NCBI GenBank assembly: GCA_029844215.1
Contig: CM056728.1
Coordinates: forward strand, 62,597,789 to 62,661,788
Direction: 5' to 3'
Length of the DNA: 64,000 nucleotides
From: Przewalskia tangutica
Lineage: Eukaryota; Streptophyta; Magnoliopsida; Solanales; Solanaceae
Shown: piece by piece, positions 22,307 through 34,161 of the stretch
Layout: each line of letters begins with the position of its first letter
How positions within the stretch are numbered: position 1 is the first letter of the stretch
Position numbers and translations under genes: made by a program
Notes under the pieces: model-generated
What the model was told of the DNA's origin: nothing
Seen by the model: only the letters and a program-made list of their open reading frames with translations
The model's database searches: none

Positions 22307-24346
22307 TCAAATCACAATATCGACATAGACCCTCTTAACTATCCTTTTTTCAATTAAGGTCGCTCTACATGCCACAACAATACTTAAGCATAATTGCCAA
22401 ATTAAAACTAACAAGCAGGAAAGTGGGTTACCTGGAGGTATAGGGAATAAGTGAGGATACTTCTTCATCATGTCATCCTCTGCTTCCCACATCATCTCTT
22501 CCCTGTTCCCGTTCCGCCATAAGACTTTGACGGAAGCCACATCCTTTGTTCGAAGTCGCCTAACCTGACGATCGAGTATCGCTATGGGGCTCTCCTTATA
22601 CGATAACCTCTCTGTCACCTGGACCTCACGAATCGGGTGCACTCTAGATGGATCTCCAATACATTTCCGCAACATAGACACGTGAAAAACTGGATGTACT
22701 GCCTCCAGATCGGACGGCAGATCCAACTCATAGGCAACCTTGCCTACCCTACGGACAATCTGATAAGGCCCAATGTACCTTGGGCTGAGTTTCCCTTTCT
22801 TCCCAAATCTCATCACGCCCTTCATGGGTGACACCTTCAGGAAGACCCAATCATCTACCTCAAACTCCAAGTGTCGACGCCGATGATCTGCATACGACTT
22901 CTGTCGACTCTGAGCTGATAATAACCGCTCCTGGATAAGCTTCACCTTATCCACTGCCTGCTGAATCAAGTCTGGCCCGACTAACTGAACTTCTCCCACC
23001 TCGAACCAGCCTATCGGTGACCTGCACTTCCTCCCGTATAAGGCCTCATAAGGCACCATCTGGATACTAGAATGGTAGCTGTTGTTATAAGCAAACTCCA
23101 CAAGAGGTAAATGATCCTCCCAGCTACCCCTGAAATCAATAACACAAGCCCGCAACATATCCTCAAGTGTCTGGATAGTACGCTCGGCCTGTCCGTCGGT
23201 CTGAGGATGAAACGCAGTACTGAGACTCACCTGTGTCCCTAATCCCTTCTGGAAAGACCTCCAGAAGTTAGCCGAGAACTGGGATTCCCTTTCTGAAATG
23301 ATAGATATAGGCACTCCGTGCAGTCTCACAATCTCTCTGATATACAGTCTAGCATAATCCTCGGTCGAAAACGTCGTCCTGACTGGAAGGAAATGAGCTG
23401 ATTTCGTCAGCCTGTCGACAATAACCCAGATGGAATCATACTTCCTCTGAGTGTGAGGTAAACCTGTAATAAAATCCATATTTATCACCTCCCACTTCCA
23501 AGTCGGAATATCAATAGCCTGCAATAGCCCACCGGGCTTCTGGTGCTCAACCTTGACCTGCTGGCAATTCGGGCACTGCGCCACAAACTCTGCAACGTCC
23601 CTCTTCAGGCCATCCCACCAATAGATACACCTGAGGTCATGGTACATCTTAGTCGACCCCGGGTGAATAGAATAACGAGCACTGTGTGCCTCCCCCAAAA
23701 TCTGCTGACGAAGTCCTGTTACATCGGGAACACACAACCGGCCCTCAAATCTTAGCACCCCATCAGATGCTACCTCAAATGGACTCTTCTCTTCCCGAAG
23801 AGCCGTATCTCGATACCGTACCATAATCGGATCCTCATATTGCCGCCTCTTCACCTCCTCGACGATGGAAGACTCGGCAACCTCTCGAACCCGAACTCCA
23901 TTACTATCAGAATCAACCAAACGAACCCCAAGGCTTGCTAGCTGATGTAACTCGCGGACCATGTCCCTCATCTCTGGCTGCACACCTGACAGACTACCCA
24001 TCGATGAACTAAGGGCATCTGCAACTACATTGGCCTTCCCTGGGTGGTATAGGATATCAACATCGTAATCCTTAAGCAGCTCGAACCACCGTCTCTGTCG
24101 CAAGTTCAGCCCCCTCTGGCTGAAGATATACTGGAGACTCTTGTGGTCTGTGTAAATATCCGCATGAACTCCATACAAATAATGTCTCCAGATCTTCAAG
24201 GCATGAATCACTGCTGCCAACTCTAAGTCATGTGTGGGATAGTTCTTCTCAAGCTTCCTGAGCTGTAGAGATGCGTAAGCTATAACTTTGTCGTGCTGCA
24301 TCAATACGCACCCAAGCCCGACACCCGACGCATCACAATAAACCAC
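22307..24346 (-). pseudogene. RNase H - integrase - chromodomain reading frame of B (679 codons)
   Basis: This is the longest open frame of the window and the 3' part of B's pol. RNase H occupies residues 1-115 with Asp5 (YCDAS), Glu42 (LELAA), Asp67 (YTDHKS) and Asp110 (VVADA). Integrase follows: zinc-binding His221, His228, Cys258 and Cys261 (CPNC), then a core with Asp291 (MDFITG), position 352 and Glu388 (GQAERT). Position 352 is Glu in SERESQF, where the family has Asp in SDRGAQF, so one catalytic acid is altered. The spacing to Glu388 is 35 residues, as expected. A chromodomain of the Tekay/Del type lies at about 583-634 (LDRQVRRLR, VKVLW, MWEAEDDM, YPHLF). It is separated by a frameshift from RT upstream. 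The start given is only the first Met of the open stretch. Confidence 0.93.
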
Positions 24347-24354
24347 GTATCCGT

Positions 24355-25046
24355 CTAAACCCTCTGGAAGAGTAAGGACTGGGGCGGTCGTAATTTCTCC
24401 TTTAGTAACTGGAAACTCTCCTCACATGCATCCGTCCACCGGAACATAGCTGCTTTCTGAGTCAGCCTAGTCAAAGGTGCTGAGATGGAAGCAAACCTCC
24501 AATAATAACCCGCAAGGCCCAAAAAGCTGCGCACTTCCGTCGGTGTAGTGGGTCTGGACCAAGTCGTAACTGCCTCAATCTTTGCTGTATCAACCCGAAT
24601 ACCATCGGCCCCGATAACATGCCCTAAGAAAGCCACTGAAGCCAACCAAAACTCGCATTTCGAGAACTTGGCATATAACTGCCGGTCCCTGAGGACTCCC
24701 AATATCGTCCTCAAATGATCCGCATGTTCCTGCTCTGTGCGCGAATAAACCAGGATATCATTAATGAATACTATAACGAACATATCCAAGAATGGCTTGA
24801 ACACCCGGTTCATCAAATCCATGAATACTGTTGGGGCGTTGGTCAACCCGAAAGACATCACCCTGAACTCATAGTGCTGCACGTCCCGAATGCGATCTTT
24901 GGGATATTCGCCTCTCTAACTCAGACTTTTGATGATAACCAGATCGCAGTCTATCTTGGAGAAACATCTCGCACTCGCAATCGTCAAACAAATCATCAAT
25001 CACGGGAGGGATATCTTCTTGATAGTTACCTTATTCACCGCTGTAA
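24355..25046 (-). pseudogene. Reverse transcriptase core of B, frameshifted and catalytically changed
   Basis: The frame of 24355-24882 holds HYEFRVMSFGLTNAP, the catalytic block and TEQEHADHLRT, then the connection (FLGHVIGADGIRVDTAKIE, SFLGLAGYYWRF). The catalytic FIDD reads FIND: the first Asp of the pair is Asn (GAT to AAT), which should abolish polymerase activity. The stretch 24883-25046, which should carry DYRQLNKVT...DLRSGYHQVR, is out of frame with both neighbours. A third break separates this piece from RNase H near 24350. Confidence 0.9.
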
Positions 25047-25970
25047 TCAACACATACGCAGCGTCCCATCCTTCTTCTTTACAAATAACACTGGCGCTCC
25101 CCAGGGAGAAATAATTGGCCTGATAAAGCCTTTTTCTAGCAAATCTTTCAGTTGGTCCTTCAATTCCCTCAACTCGGCAGGTGCCATCATGTATGGCGGA
25201 ATAGATATCGGTCGAGTGTCTGGCGCCATATCAATGCAAAACTCAATCTCCCTCTCAGGAGGGATACCCGAAAGCTCATCTGGGAACACGTCTGGAAATT
25301 CTTTAACGACCGGAACTGACTGAAGGTCCGGTATCTCAGCCTTCGTATCGAATACCCGAACCATATGGTAGATATACCCCTTCCGCACCATCTTCCTAGC
25401 CTTGAGGTAAGAAATAAACCTACCCCTCGGCGACGCAGTATTCCCCTTCCACTCGATAACCGGCTCACCAGGAAACTGGAACCGTACCAATCTCTCTCTA
25501 CAGTCCACATTGGCATAGCAAGACGCTAGCCAATCCATACCCATAATCACATCAAAGTCTGTCATATCCAACTCTATCAAGTCGGCTAGAGTCTGACGAC
25601 CGTATATAGTCACTGGGCAAGCCTTATATACCCGCTCGACTACCACCGAATTATCTACTGGCGTGGCCACCTCAAAAGGTTTTATGGACTCGGGCTCTAT
25701 CCCTATTCTACCAGCAATATGAGGAGATATATAGGACAAGGTAGAACCTGGATCTATCAAATCATAAACATCACAGCATGAAACCAATAATGTACCTGTG
25801 ACGACATCTGGTGACGTCTCCTGGTCCTGACGGCTGGACATAACATAAATGCGGTTCTGAGGACCGGCTGAACTAGACCCCACCACGACCTGCGCCGCCG
25901 CCGGCGTGACCACCCCACTGCGGGCGCTAACCACCAAGACGAAGATCCAAAGAATCGACTTCGCTGAACC
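25047..25970 (-). pseudogene. Protease and N-terminal reverse transcriptase of B
   Basis: One open frame (its upstream end overlaps the gag tail) with a retropepsin-like segment: LIDPGSTLSYISP is the active-site loop in the DPGST form seen throughout this family, followed by ELDMTDFDVIMGMDWLAS, the second conserved protease block. Further on come EFPDVFPDELSGIPPERE and GFIRPIISPWGAPVLFVKK, the start of RT. The frame closes after KDGTLRMC at the frameshift into the RT core. Protease would cut the polyprotein in the particle. Confidence 0.9.
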
Positions 25971-26604
25971 ATAACACTCCCGCCGCCTAAGGACGGACAA
26001 TCCCTCTTCAGATGGCCCTGCTGGCCACAAGAGTAACAAGCTCCCGAACCCATACGGCACTCGCCCGGATGAGACCTACCACATCGAACACACCGAGATG
26101 TGGGTGGTCTCGATTGGTGACGGTCTCTGCCTCCATGAAGTCCCGACTGATCAACCTCCCGCGTAAAATCGGGAAGGGGAACTTCGCGCTGAAATGTGGA
26201 TCTAGTTCGCTGCCGAGGCCGCCTCAAATCGCCACGAGACTCGCTATCTCCGCCTTCGCTGGCCTAAGTCAAGCTGATCCTCCCTCTCTCTGTCCTTTAT
26301 CCCCTGCGCATACGCCTGCATCCTGGCAATATCCATACCTGGCTGAAGAGCCACCCCCAAGCATGCAGTAATCATATGAAGGTCTAGCCCCATCACATAT
26401 CGATGAACCCGATCTGCCATGTCAGCTATAATGGTGTGCGCATACCTAGCCAATGAGTCAAACTCCAGGCTATACTCTCTGATAGTCCTCCCGTTCTGCC
26501 TCAAGGTCAAGAATCTATCTATGCGGGCTCTCCTCATCTCAGGAGGCAAGAAGTGATCCAGGAAAGCCTCTGTGAATTCCTCCCAAACAGCTGGAAGAAC
26601 ATCC
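25960..26604 (-). pseudogene. Gag C-terminal half of B
   Basis: Continues the gag interrupted by D: FLPPEMRRARIDRFLTLRQN, the MADRVHRYVMGLD segment, VALQPGMDIARMQAYAQG, then (another frame, within 25757-26227) an arginine-rich linker, CVRCGRSHPGEC and an intact CCHC knuckle CYSCGQQGHLKRDC. One frameshift near 26240 divides the two parts. Joined with 36749-37248 it forms a typical Ty3/gypsy gag. The D insertion broke it between SRGEDV and LPAVW. Confidence 0.9.
26600..26604. repeat. Left target-site duplication of D (CATCC)
   Basis: CATCC here and at 36749-36753; removing D and one copy restores a continuous gag reading across the site. Confidence 0.95.
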
Positions 26605-29166
26605 TGTCACGACCCGTTCCGGGGCCCGTGACTGGTGCCTTACCCGGGCAGCCAAGTAGTCATACATCAGAGTAATCATCGGAATATAAAAACAAGACAT
26701 GTAACAAATGTAAAATGAGACACAGTTTATTTGAGAAAAAGTCGTCTTTCGGCATATATATATAAACCAAGTCCGCGATTACATCCCAATGCATAATAGG
26801 ACTACTGCACTTGGAAGTAAACAACTATGGGACAGGCCCCACCATACAGAATGTACAAAACTATCTACAACAACAGGGAGATCATACCCAAAAGTCGAGC
26901 CTCCGGAGAAGATGGAGCTCCTGACACCAAAGAAAAGATCCTAAAACTGAGGATCCTCTACCTGCTTCCCTTTACCTGCGGCATGAACGCAGCCCCCCGA
27001 AGGAGGTCAGTACAACAGGTACCAAGTATGTGAAACTGTAAAGTACTTTAAATGAAATCATACCATTTTAAAAGCAATTTTACAAATATGTACGAAACAA
27101 CCAATGTAACTACACATAGTGCCACAGCATAACCAAAAGCAAAATAGATATAACATAACTGGTCTTTTCTAGGCCGCTAATGATCGAAGCAAGGCCAATC
27201 TCCCATAGTATCATTATGCGAGCCTAATCCTGGAACTCCCGCAGTCCGCATAGGTCACACACAGACCCGCATGAGGTATTCCTCGCATCGGGGGTAGCTA
27301 GCCCGCGGTATCCTCACGACTCCCGCACCGCATAGTCACATAGACCGCATAGTCACATGCACCGCATAAGGCACTCCTCGTGACGGGATAATACACCGGA
27401 ATGATCAATCTGGAACTCCGCGACTCGCACGGTCACGCGCATCCGCATAAGCCGTATAGACCGCATCGCGTGGCAAGCCCTGATAACAAGTCAAGGGGGT
27501 ATGTGATATAAGAACAGTACAACGGGCTTAACATTTAACAACGTAAGCACAACAAGAATAACCCCCTTACACAACATCACAAGACACTAACACGCGTAGT
27601 ATCATAACATGTTTACTTATCAAACCATCTTACTACACTTTTCAGAAATCAATACAAGATTTTCATAAACAAATAAGTAAAACCGTTCCTTTTATCTTTC
27701 TTAAGTCGTTATACCTAACTTCCCATAAAGCTAGTATAACTCTTAAGTTTTCGCTTAAAAATCAAGTATTACTCTTCTTTCAAAATGATTCATAATTCTT
27801 TCAAATACTTCAAGGTTCTTATTATTTAGACTCAAGTCAGCACGCCCAAAGAAAACCATGTTCGCTAACACACGCACGTCTACCGTACTATATATATATT
27901 TTAAAATATCATGCTCGAGGATAGGAAGAATCACATACCTTCGCGAAATCCACCGCCAAGTCGAGTATGTCGCGCAGAGTATCAACCTATAATAGTCAAA
28001 TACTTCTATCAACGTCTAGACTACTCAGTAGGATATTCTGCGAAGGTTCTTAATTCTACGGAAAATTGGGCAGCATTTCCTACCCATCAAACTACTCAAG
28101 TCTCATCAAATACAAATGCATGTAAATATGCTCAATTCTTCATTTATATACTTGATGTGATTTGATCAATTCTATTCTTTAATATCCTTCTATGCATCTT
28201 ATACTTATTTCTATACTACTACAGTATGTAATCTACAATTACAATAGAAGGATAGGATTATTATTTACCTCGATAAGCCCAAAATTATCCAAGATATAAG
28301 TCGATCCTGAGCAAGGTTTAGCTCCTAATCTGTACGCTCCAATCCGCTCCAAGAAACCCTTAGAAGTTTCTACACAACTTCTACTTACTACTTCAACCAA
28401 CTATGAAGTTTCTCCTAGGGTTTCGTTTAGTGACTAATAGAAGTATAGTAGTATTTTCCGGGCTCTAAGTATAGAGGTGACTTTGGAAATACTACAAGGG
28501 ATTGGCTAAGGTATTTTGGAATAGTAACTATACTAGAAGGCAACTTCTACAAAAAGGGTTTCTGAAGCCACAAGGAAGGGGGACTTGGATTAGACTTATA
28601 CACAAAGGGGGAAGGATTTTGAGACTTAGAAAGATGTGGAGTGGATGAAGAAGTCTTCAACTCAAGGGGGGTATTTATAGAGCCCTCAAAGGCCAAGATT
28701 AAAACAAATGGATGGTTGGGATTAGGATCCATATGAAAGATGAGATCTTCCAACCAAGTGTCTACCACAATATTTGGACATATGTCCACCACAATATTGG
28801 AACACATGCCCACCACAACAATGAGCCATGTGGCCATCCACATGGCTCACAAAACCGTCCACTTTACCTACTCCCACTCACACAAAATCAACTTGCAAGA
28901 CTTGACCATTTGACTTGCCCACTAGGCCCCCAATTCTTCCAACCAAAGCCAACTAAGGGTGACACATGTCGCCCTCCTAATGGTCCAAAATATTTCGTCT
29001 CTCGGAAAAATCCGTAATCGGTTAAAAATATTAAAAACGTAGAATTTCCTTCACAAGGTTCAGAATCTTTTCCGTCGAAAGCTTACAAGTTCATTCTTAA
29101 CCTAATTAGGGCTTGAATAATCGTACGTACGTCCTCGCACCTACTCTGGAAGTACGGGGTATAACA
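26605..29166 (-). repeat. 3' LTR of element D
   Basis: TGTCACGACCCG to GGGGTATAACA. The minus-strand TATA box is at 28671-28680, a donor-like site (reverse of CGAG|GTAAA) near 28268, and GC-rich modules at 27230-27470. No coding content. Confidence 0.93.
28671..28680 (-). promoter_or_regulatory. TATA box of D 3' LTR
   Basis: GTATTTATAG is the reverse of CTATAAATAC, about 490 bp from the LTR outer end; repeated at 36252-36261. Confidence 0.7.
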
Positions 29167-29201
29167 TTCTCCCCTCCTTAGAAACATTCGTCCCGAATGT
29201 T
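29167..29201 (-). other. PPT and adjacent hairpin of D
   Basis: In reverse: hairpin AACATTCGGGACGAATGTT (29183-29201), then AAGGAGGGGAGAA. Confidence 0.85.
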
Positions 29202-29280
29202 CCTTCTTAAGACAGATAACGATAAAGTTCCTCATAACGTAAACAGTTTGCAAATGCCACACATGGCCACAATATAACAC

Positions 29281-31400
29281 TTAAGCATATATGGTAATTG
29301 AAATCAACAAGTAGGAAAGTACGTTACCTGGAGGTGTGGGGAATAAGTGAGGATACCTCTGCCTCATGTCCTCCTCTGCTTCCCACGTCATCTCCTCCCT
29401 GTTCTCGTTCCGCCATAAGACCTTGACGGAAGCCACATCCTTCGTCCGCAGACGCCTAACCTGACGATCGAGTATCGCTATGGGACTCTCCTCATACGAT
29501 AACCCCTCGGTCACCTGGACATCGTCAATCGGGTGTACTCTAGATGGATCCCCGATACATCTCCTCAGCATAGAAACATGAAAAACCGGATGCACTGCCT
29601 CCAGATCGGACGGCAGATCCAACTCATAGGCAACCTTGCCTACCCTGCGGACAATCTGATAAGGCCCAATGTACCTTGGGCTGAGCTTCCCTTTCCTCCC
29701 AAATCTCATCACACCCTTCATGGGTGACACCTTCAGGAAAACCCAATCATCAACCTCAAACTCCAGATGCCGACGACGATGATCTGCATACGACTTCTGT
29801 CAACTCTGAGCTGTCAATAGTCGCTCCTGGATAAGCTTCACCTTATCCATCGCCGTGAACTGTGTCTGGTCCTACTAACTGCACCTCGCCCACATCGAAC
29901 CAACCTATCGGTGATCTGCACTTCCTCCCATACAAGGCCTCATAAGGCGCCATCTGAATACTGGAGTGGTAGCTATTATTATACGCAAACTCAACTAGAG
30001 GCAAATGATCCTCCCAGCTACCCCTGAAGTCAATAACACAGCTCGCAGATATCCTCAAGATTACGGATAGTGCGCTCGCCGTCTGCTCGAGGATGGAATG
30101 CGATTGTGCTCACTGCGTCTCAAACCCTTACGGAAAGACCTCCAGTTAGTCAGAATCGGCTCCTATATGCGATATGATAGAAATAGGACCCCATGCGATC
30201 GACGATCTCTGATGTAAAGTCCGCATAATCCTCACCAAAAAGTCGCCCTGACGGAAGAAAGTGGGCTGATTTCGTCACCGTCGACGATAACCCGGATAGA
30301 ATCATGCTTCCTCCGAGTGAGGTAATCCCGTGATAAAGTCCATGTGATCACCTCCCACTTCCAAGTCGGGATCTCTATCGTCGCAACAAACCACCGTGCC
30401 TCCGTGCTCTACCTTCACCGCCGACAACACGCACCGAGCCACAAACTCGCAACGCCCTCTTCGCCATCCCCAATACAGATCCGAGGTCATGGTACATCTT
30501 GTCGACCGGGATGGATAGAGTAACGCGCGCCGTGTGCTTCCCTAGAACTCGCCAAGTCCTACAATATCCGAACACACAACACGCCTCAAACCTTAGCACC
30601 CCATCAGGTGCTACCTCAAAAGGACCCTTCCCCTCACGAAGAGCCATATCACGGTACCGCGTCAAAACCGGATCCTCAAATTGTTGCCTCTTCACCTCCT
30701 CGACGATGGAATACTCGGCAACCTCTCGAACTCGAACCCCACTGCTATCAGAATCAATCAATCGGACTCCAAGGCTCGCTAGCTGATGCAACTCGCGGAC
30801 CATGCCCCTCCTCTGGGCCGTACATCCGATAGACTCCCATCGACCTACGACTGGCGGCATCCGCCACAACATCGCCTTCCCGGGTGGTACGGATGTCGAC
30901 ATCGTAATCCTTGAGCAGCTCTAACCACCGTCTCTGTCGTAAGTTCAGCTCCCTCTGGCTGAAGATATACTGGAGGCTCTTGTGGTCTGTATAAATATCC
31001 ACATGAACCCCATATAAATAGTTCCTCTAGATCTTCAAGGCGTGAATCACCGCTGCCAACTCCAAATCATGGGTGGGGTAGTTCCTCTCATGTTTCTTAA
31101 GCTGTCGGGATGCGTATGCTATAACCTTGCCCTGCTGCATCAACACACATCCAAGCCCGATGTTCGACGCATCACAATACACGACATAGCCATCCGACCC
31201 TCCGGAAGAGTAAGAACGAGGCGGTCGATCTCGGTCTTCAAGAATCGGAAACCCCGCCACAAGCATCGCCATCGAAACTTAGCCGCTTTCCGAGTCACCT
31301 AGTCAATGGTGCGAGATAGAAGCAAACTTCTCCACGAACCGATAATAACTCGCGAGGCCCGTAAAGTCGCGCACCTCCGAGTAAGAGGTCTAGGCTAAGT
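29281..31400 (-). pseudogene. RNase H - integrase - chromodomain of D, heavily frameshifted
   Basis: Recognisable pieces in order of translation: RNase H with VVYCDASNIGLGCVLMQ and HDLELAAVIHALK (31027-31272), YTDHKSLQYIFSQ (30754-31002), a spacer with HQLASLGVRLIDSD (30375-30902), integrase N-terminus and core in shreds (29900-30490, including MDFITGLPHS), SSIQMAPYEALYGRKC (29843-30058), and an open 149-codon end (29281-29730) with the SH3-like SPRYIGPYQIV and the chromodomain VKVLWRNENR, MTWEAEEDM, RYPHLF. A TGA replaces an Arg codon after AQS near 29806, fitting C-to-T decay of CGA. The integrase zinc finger is unreadable. Confidence 0.88.
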
Positions 31401-31439
31401 CCCGATCGCCTCGATCTTGGCCGTATCCACCGAATACCA

Positions 31440-32980
31440 TCCGCCTACAATATGCCCAAGAAATGCCACCGGCTAACCAAAACTCACATTTGGAAAACTT
31501 GGCGTATAATCGCTGGTCTGGAGAACTCTCAAAGATCAGCCTCAAATGCTCCGCATGCTCCTCGCTCTGAGGGAATAAACCAAGATGTCATCAATGAACA
31601 CTATCACAAACGTGTCCAAAAATGGCTTGAACACTCGGTTCATCAAATCCATGAATACCGCCGGAGCATTGGTCAAACCGAAAGACATAACCCTGAACTC
31701 ATAGTGCCCGTACCGGGTCCGGAATGCAGTCCTAGGGATATCCTCCTCTCTAACTCGCACCTGATGATAGCCCGATCGCAGATCAATCTTGGAGAAACAT
31801 CTCGCACCCTGCAACTGGTCGAACAAATCATCAATCACGGAAGGGGGTATTCGTTTAATGGTCACCTTGTTCACCGCTCGAATCAACACATGCGCAGCGG
31901 CCCCGCCCTTCTTCTTCACGAACAATACTGGCTTCCCTGTGGAGAAACACTAGGCCTGATGAAGCCCTTCTCCAGCAAATCTCTCAGCTGGTCCTTCAAC
32001 TCTCTCAACTCGGCAGGTGCCATTCTGTATGGCGGAATGGAAATAGGACGAGTGTCTGGCAGCACATCGATACAAAACTCTATCTCCCTCTCAGGAGGGA
32101 TACCCGGGAGGTCGTCTGGAAACACATCTGGGAACTCTCTGACTACTGGAACTGACTGAAAATCTGGTACCGCAGCCTCAGTATCAAACACCCGAATGAG
32201 ATGGTAGATATACCCCTTCTGCACCATTTTCCTGGCTTTGAGGTAGGAAATAAACCTACCCCTCGGCGACACAGTGTTCCCCTCCCAATCAATAACCGGC
32301 TCCCCAGGAAACTGGAACCGTACCACTCTCTCCCTGCAGTCTACACCGGCGTAGCAAGAAGCTAACCAATCCATGCCCATGATCACATCGAAATCAGTCA
32401 TGTCCAACTCTATCAAGTAGGCTAGGGTCTGACGACTGCATAAAGTCACTGGGCAAGCTCTATATACCCGCCGAGCTACCACCGAATCACCCACTGGCGT
32501 AGCTACCTCGAAAGGGTCTATGGACTCAGGCTCTATCCCTATCCTACTAGCAATAAGGGGAGATATATAGGACAGAGTAGAACCCGGATCTATCAAGGCA
32601 TACACGTCACAATATGAAACTGATAAAGTACCTGTGACGACATCAGGTGAGGCCTCCTGGTCCTGCCGGCAGGACAAGGCATAAATGCAGTTCTGAGGAC
32701 CGCTAGAACTGGGACCTGCGCCATGACCTCTTCCGCGACCTGGTCCGTCCATGAGTACCACGCCCGGCGAGTAATCGTAGGGATGAAGACCCGCAATGCA
32801 CTGCAGGTGACTCTCCCATCGGTAGCCACGCTCGCCTGACAGCTCGCGATAGTGACTTCGCTGCCACAAGTATAGCAAACTCCCGTAGTACCACAACTCC
32901 CGAATGGAATCTACCACATCGGATACACCGAGCGGACCTCGATCGGTTAGCACTCTTGCTACTCGAAGTCCAAGTCACGG
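31440..32980 (-). pseudogene. Protease - reverse transcriptase of D
   Basis: A long frame (31916-32953) carries LIDPGSTLSYISP, DMTDFDVIMGMDWLASCYAG and EFPDVFPDDLPGIPPERE up to EKGFIRPSVSP. RT continues in another frame (31542-31925) with DLFDQLQGARCFSKIDLRS, GYHQVRVREEDIPRTAFRTR and an intact FIDD catalytic box, then breaks. RT keeps its catalytic pair here, unlike in B, but the piece between the two frames (the YRQLN region) is garbled and the thumb is fragmentary. Confidence 0.9.
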
Positions 32981-33957
32981 GCCTCGACCGCCCCAATACC
33001 TGGCCGTCACGAAGGCGGTGTAGGAGTGCTCGAGCTGGCCGGGTGCAAATCTAGATCGCTTCTGAGGCCGCCACCCAGAGCTACCAAAAGATCTCGCCGC
33101 CCGCCTTCTTCTCGCTGCTGATATCCGCCGACTGCCGCCTCTACGCCTCGCATCCAAGCGCATGAGCTCAGATGCGCAATGTCCATGCCCGCAAGAGCCA
33201 CACCGAGCAAGACTCGCCAGATAATCATCTAAGCGGTGGCGTAGCGGCACTCGGTCCTCCATATTCGCTACTAGCGCAGTGGACATATCGAGCCAACGAA
33301 TCGAACTCAACGTTGTACTCCTAACGGTGCGCCTCTCTGCCTCAAAGATCAAAACTTGTCGCCCGTGCCTCTCTCATCCGCGGAGGCAAGAAGTGAGTGA
33401 GAAAGCCTCCGAGAACTCGTCCCAAATAGCCGAGGCGCGGTTTCCCGGGATAGCTCGCACGAATCAAACCGATCATGCGGTATCACGCGGCCGACGCGAA
33501 CCAAGATCACGGACTCGGTCTCGAAGCCTTGATCACTCGCATGATCCTCTCAGAATCGACGGATGAACTCCTGCGGATCATCCTCGGGCCTCGACCCGTA
33601 GAACTCGCGGGCTTCAACTCGTAAAATCCCGTAGTCTCAAGTCGTCCGATCTAGGATGTACTACGGTGCAAGCATCGAATCGCTGCTGGCCCACCTATCT
33701 CACGTTCGCCACGATCCCGGCGAATCGGGCCATCTCTTCAGAACCCATCTCCTCTCGCTTCCAGCCGTGGACCGAGGTGCAGTATCAGGTCTCATCGCCC
33801 ATCGCTGCGCTCTAAACCTCGCTGGGCGGCGGCGTCGTGGAACTTCGCCGTCCGAGGTATCACCCGGGTATAGATCGGGCTCGAGCCTCGTGACTCTCGG
33901 TGTCCTACTAGCGCCTCGGCCGCTTTGCCCTTCTCGGCGCCGTTTTACGTGAGGCAT
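32975..33957 (-). pseudogene. Gag of D, fragmented
   Basis: ATG at 33957 opens MPHVKRRREG, a damaged form of the MPPRK start. Further pieces: MEDRVPLRHRLDDYLA (32975-33352) and the linker after it. The zinc-knuckle region near 32850-32900 cannot be read as CCHC in one frame. Most breaks are 1-3 bp losses near CTG/CAG relative to E's intact frame. Confidence 0.8.
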
Positions 33958-34066
33958 AATCATAAAGAAAGGAAATACGTTAGAGGTCCAACTTATAACA
34001 CGACTCTAAGGCACGATCTCAGAGTGAGAAGAATGGAAACCAATCCTAAATATCCTATAGCCTCAC

Positions 34067-34100
34067 GATTATTGGTGTGGTGCACAACACACCGATAATC
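34067..34100 (-). promoter_or_regulatory. Leader stem-loop of D with GTGCAC loop
   Basis: The best-paired copy in the window: inner arms GGTGTG/CACACC, outer GATTAT/ATAATC, one internal mismatch. 46 nt separate it from the PBS. Confidence 0.75.
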
Positions 34101-34146
34101 AAGACTTACTAGATACGGTTCAGTAGACACTTTCCGAGGATTAATC

Positions 34147-34157
34147 GCTCGATACCA
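34147..34157 (-). other. Primer-binding site of D
   Basis: GCTCGATACCA, the initiator Met-tRNA site lacking one base. Confidence 0.88.
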
Positions 34158-34161
34158 CTTT

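Noticed and set aside
24715..25323. 202-codon plus-strand frame opposite RT
   Set aside because: Antisense shadow of a conserved polyprotein; the same antisense openness appears in D and C because of RT codon pattern.
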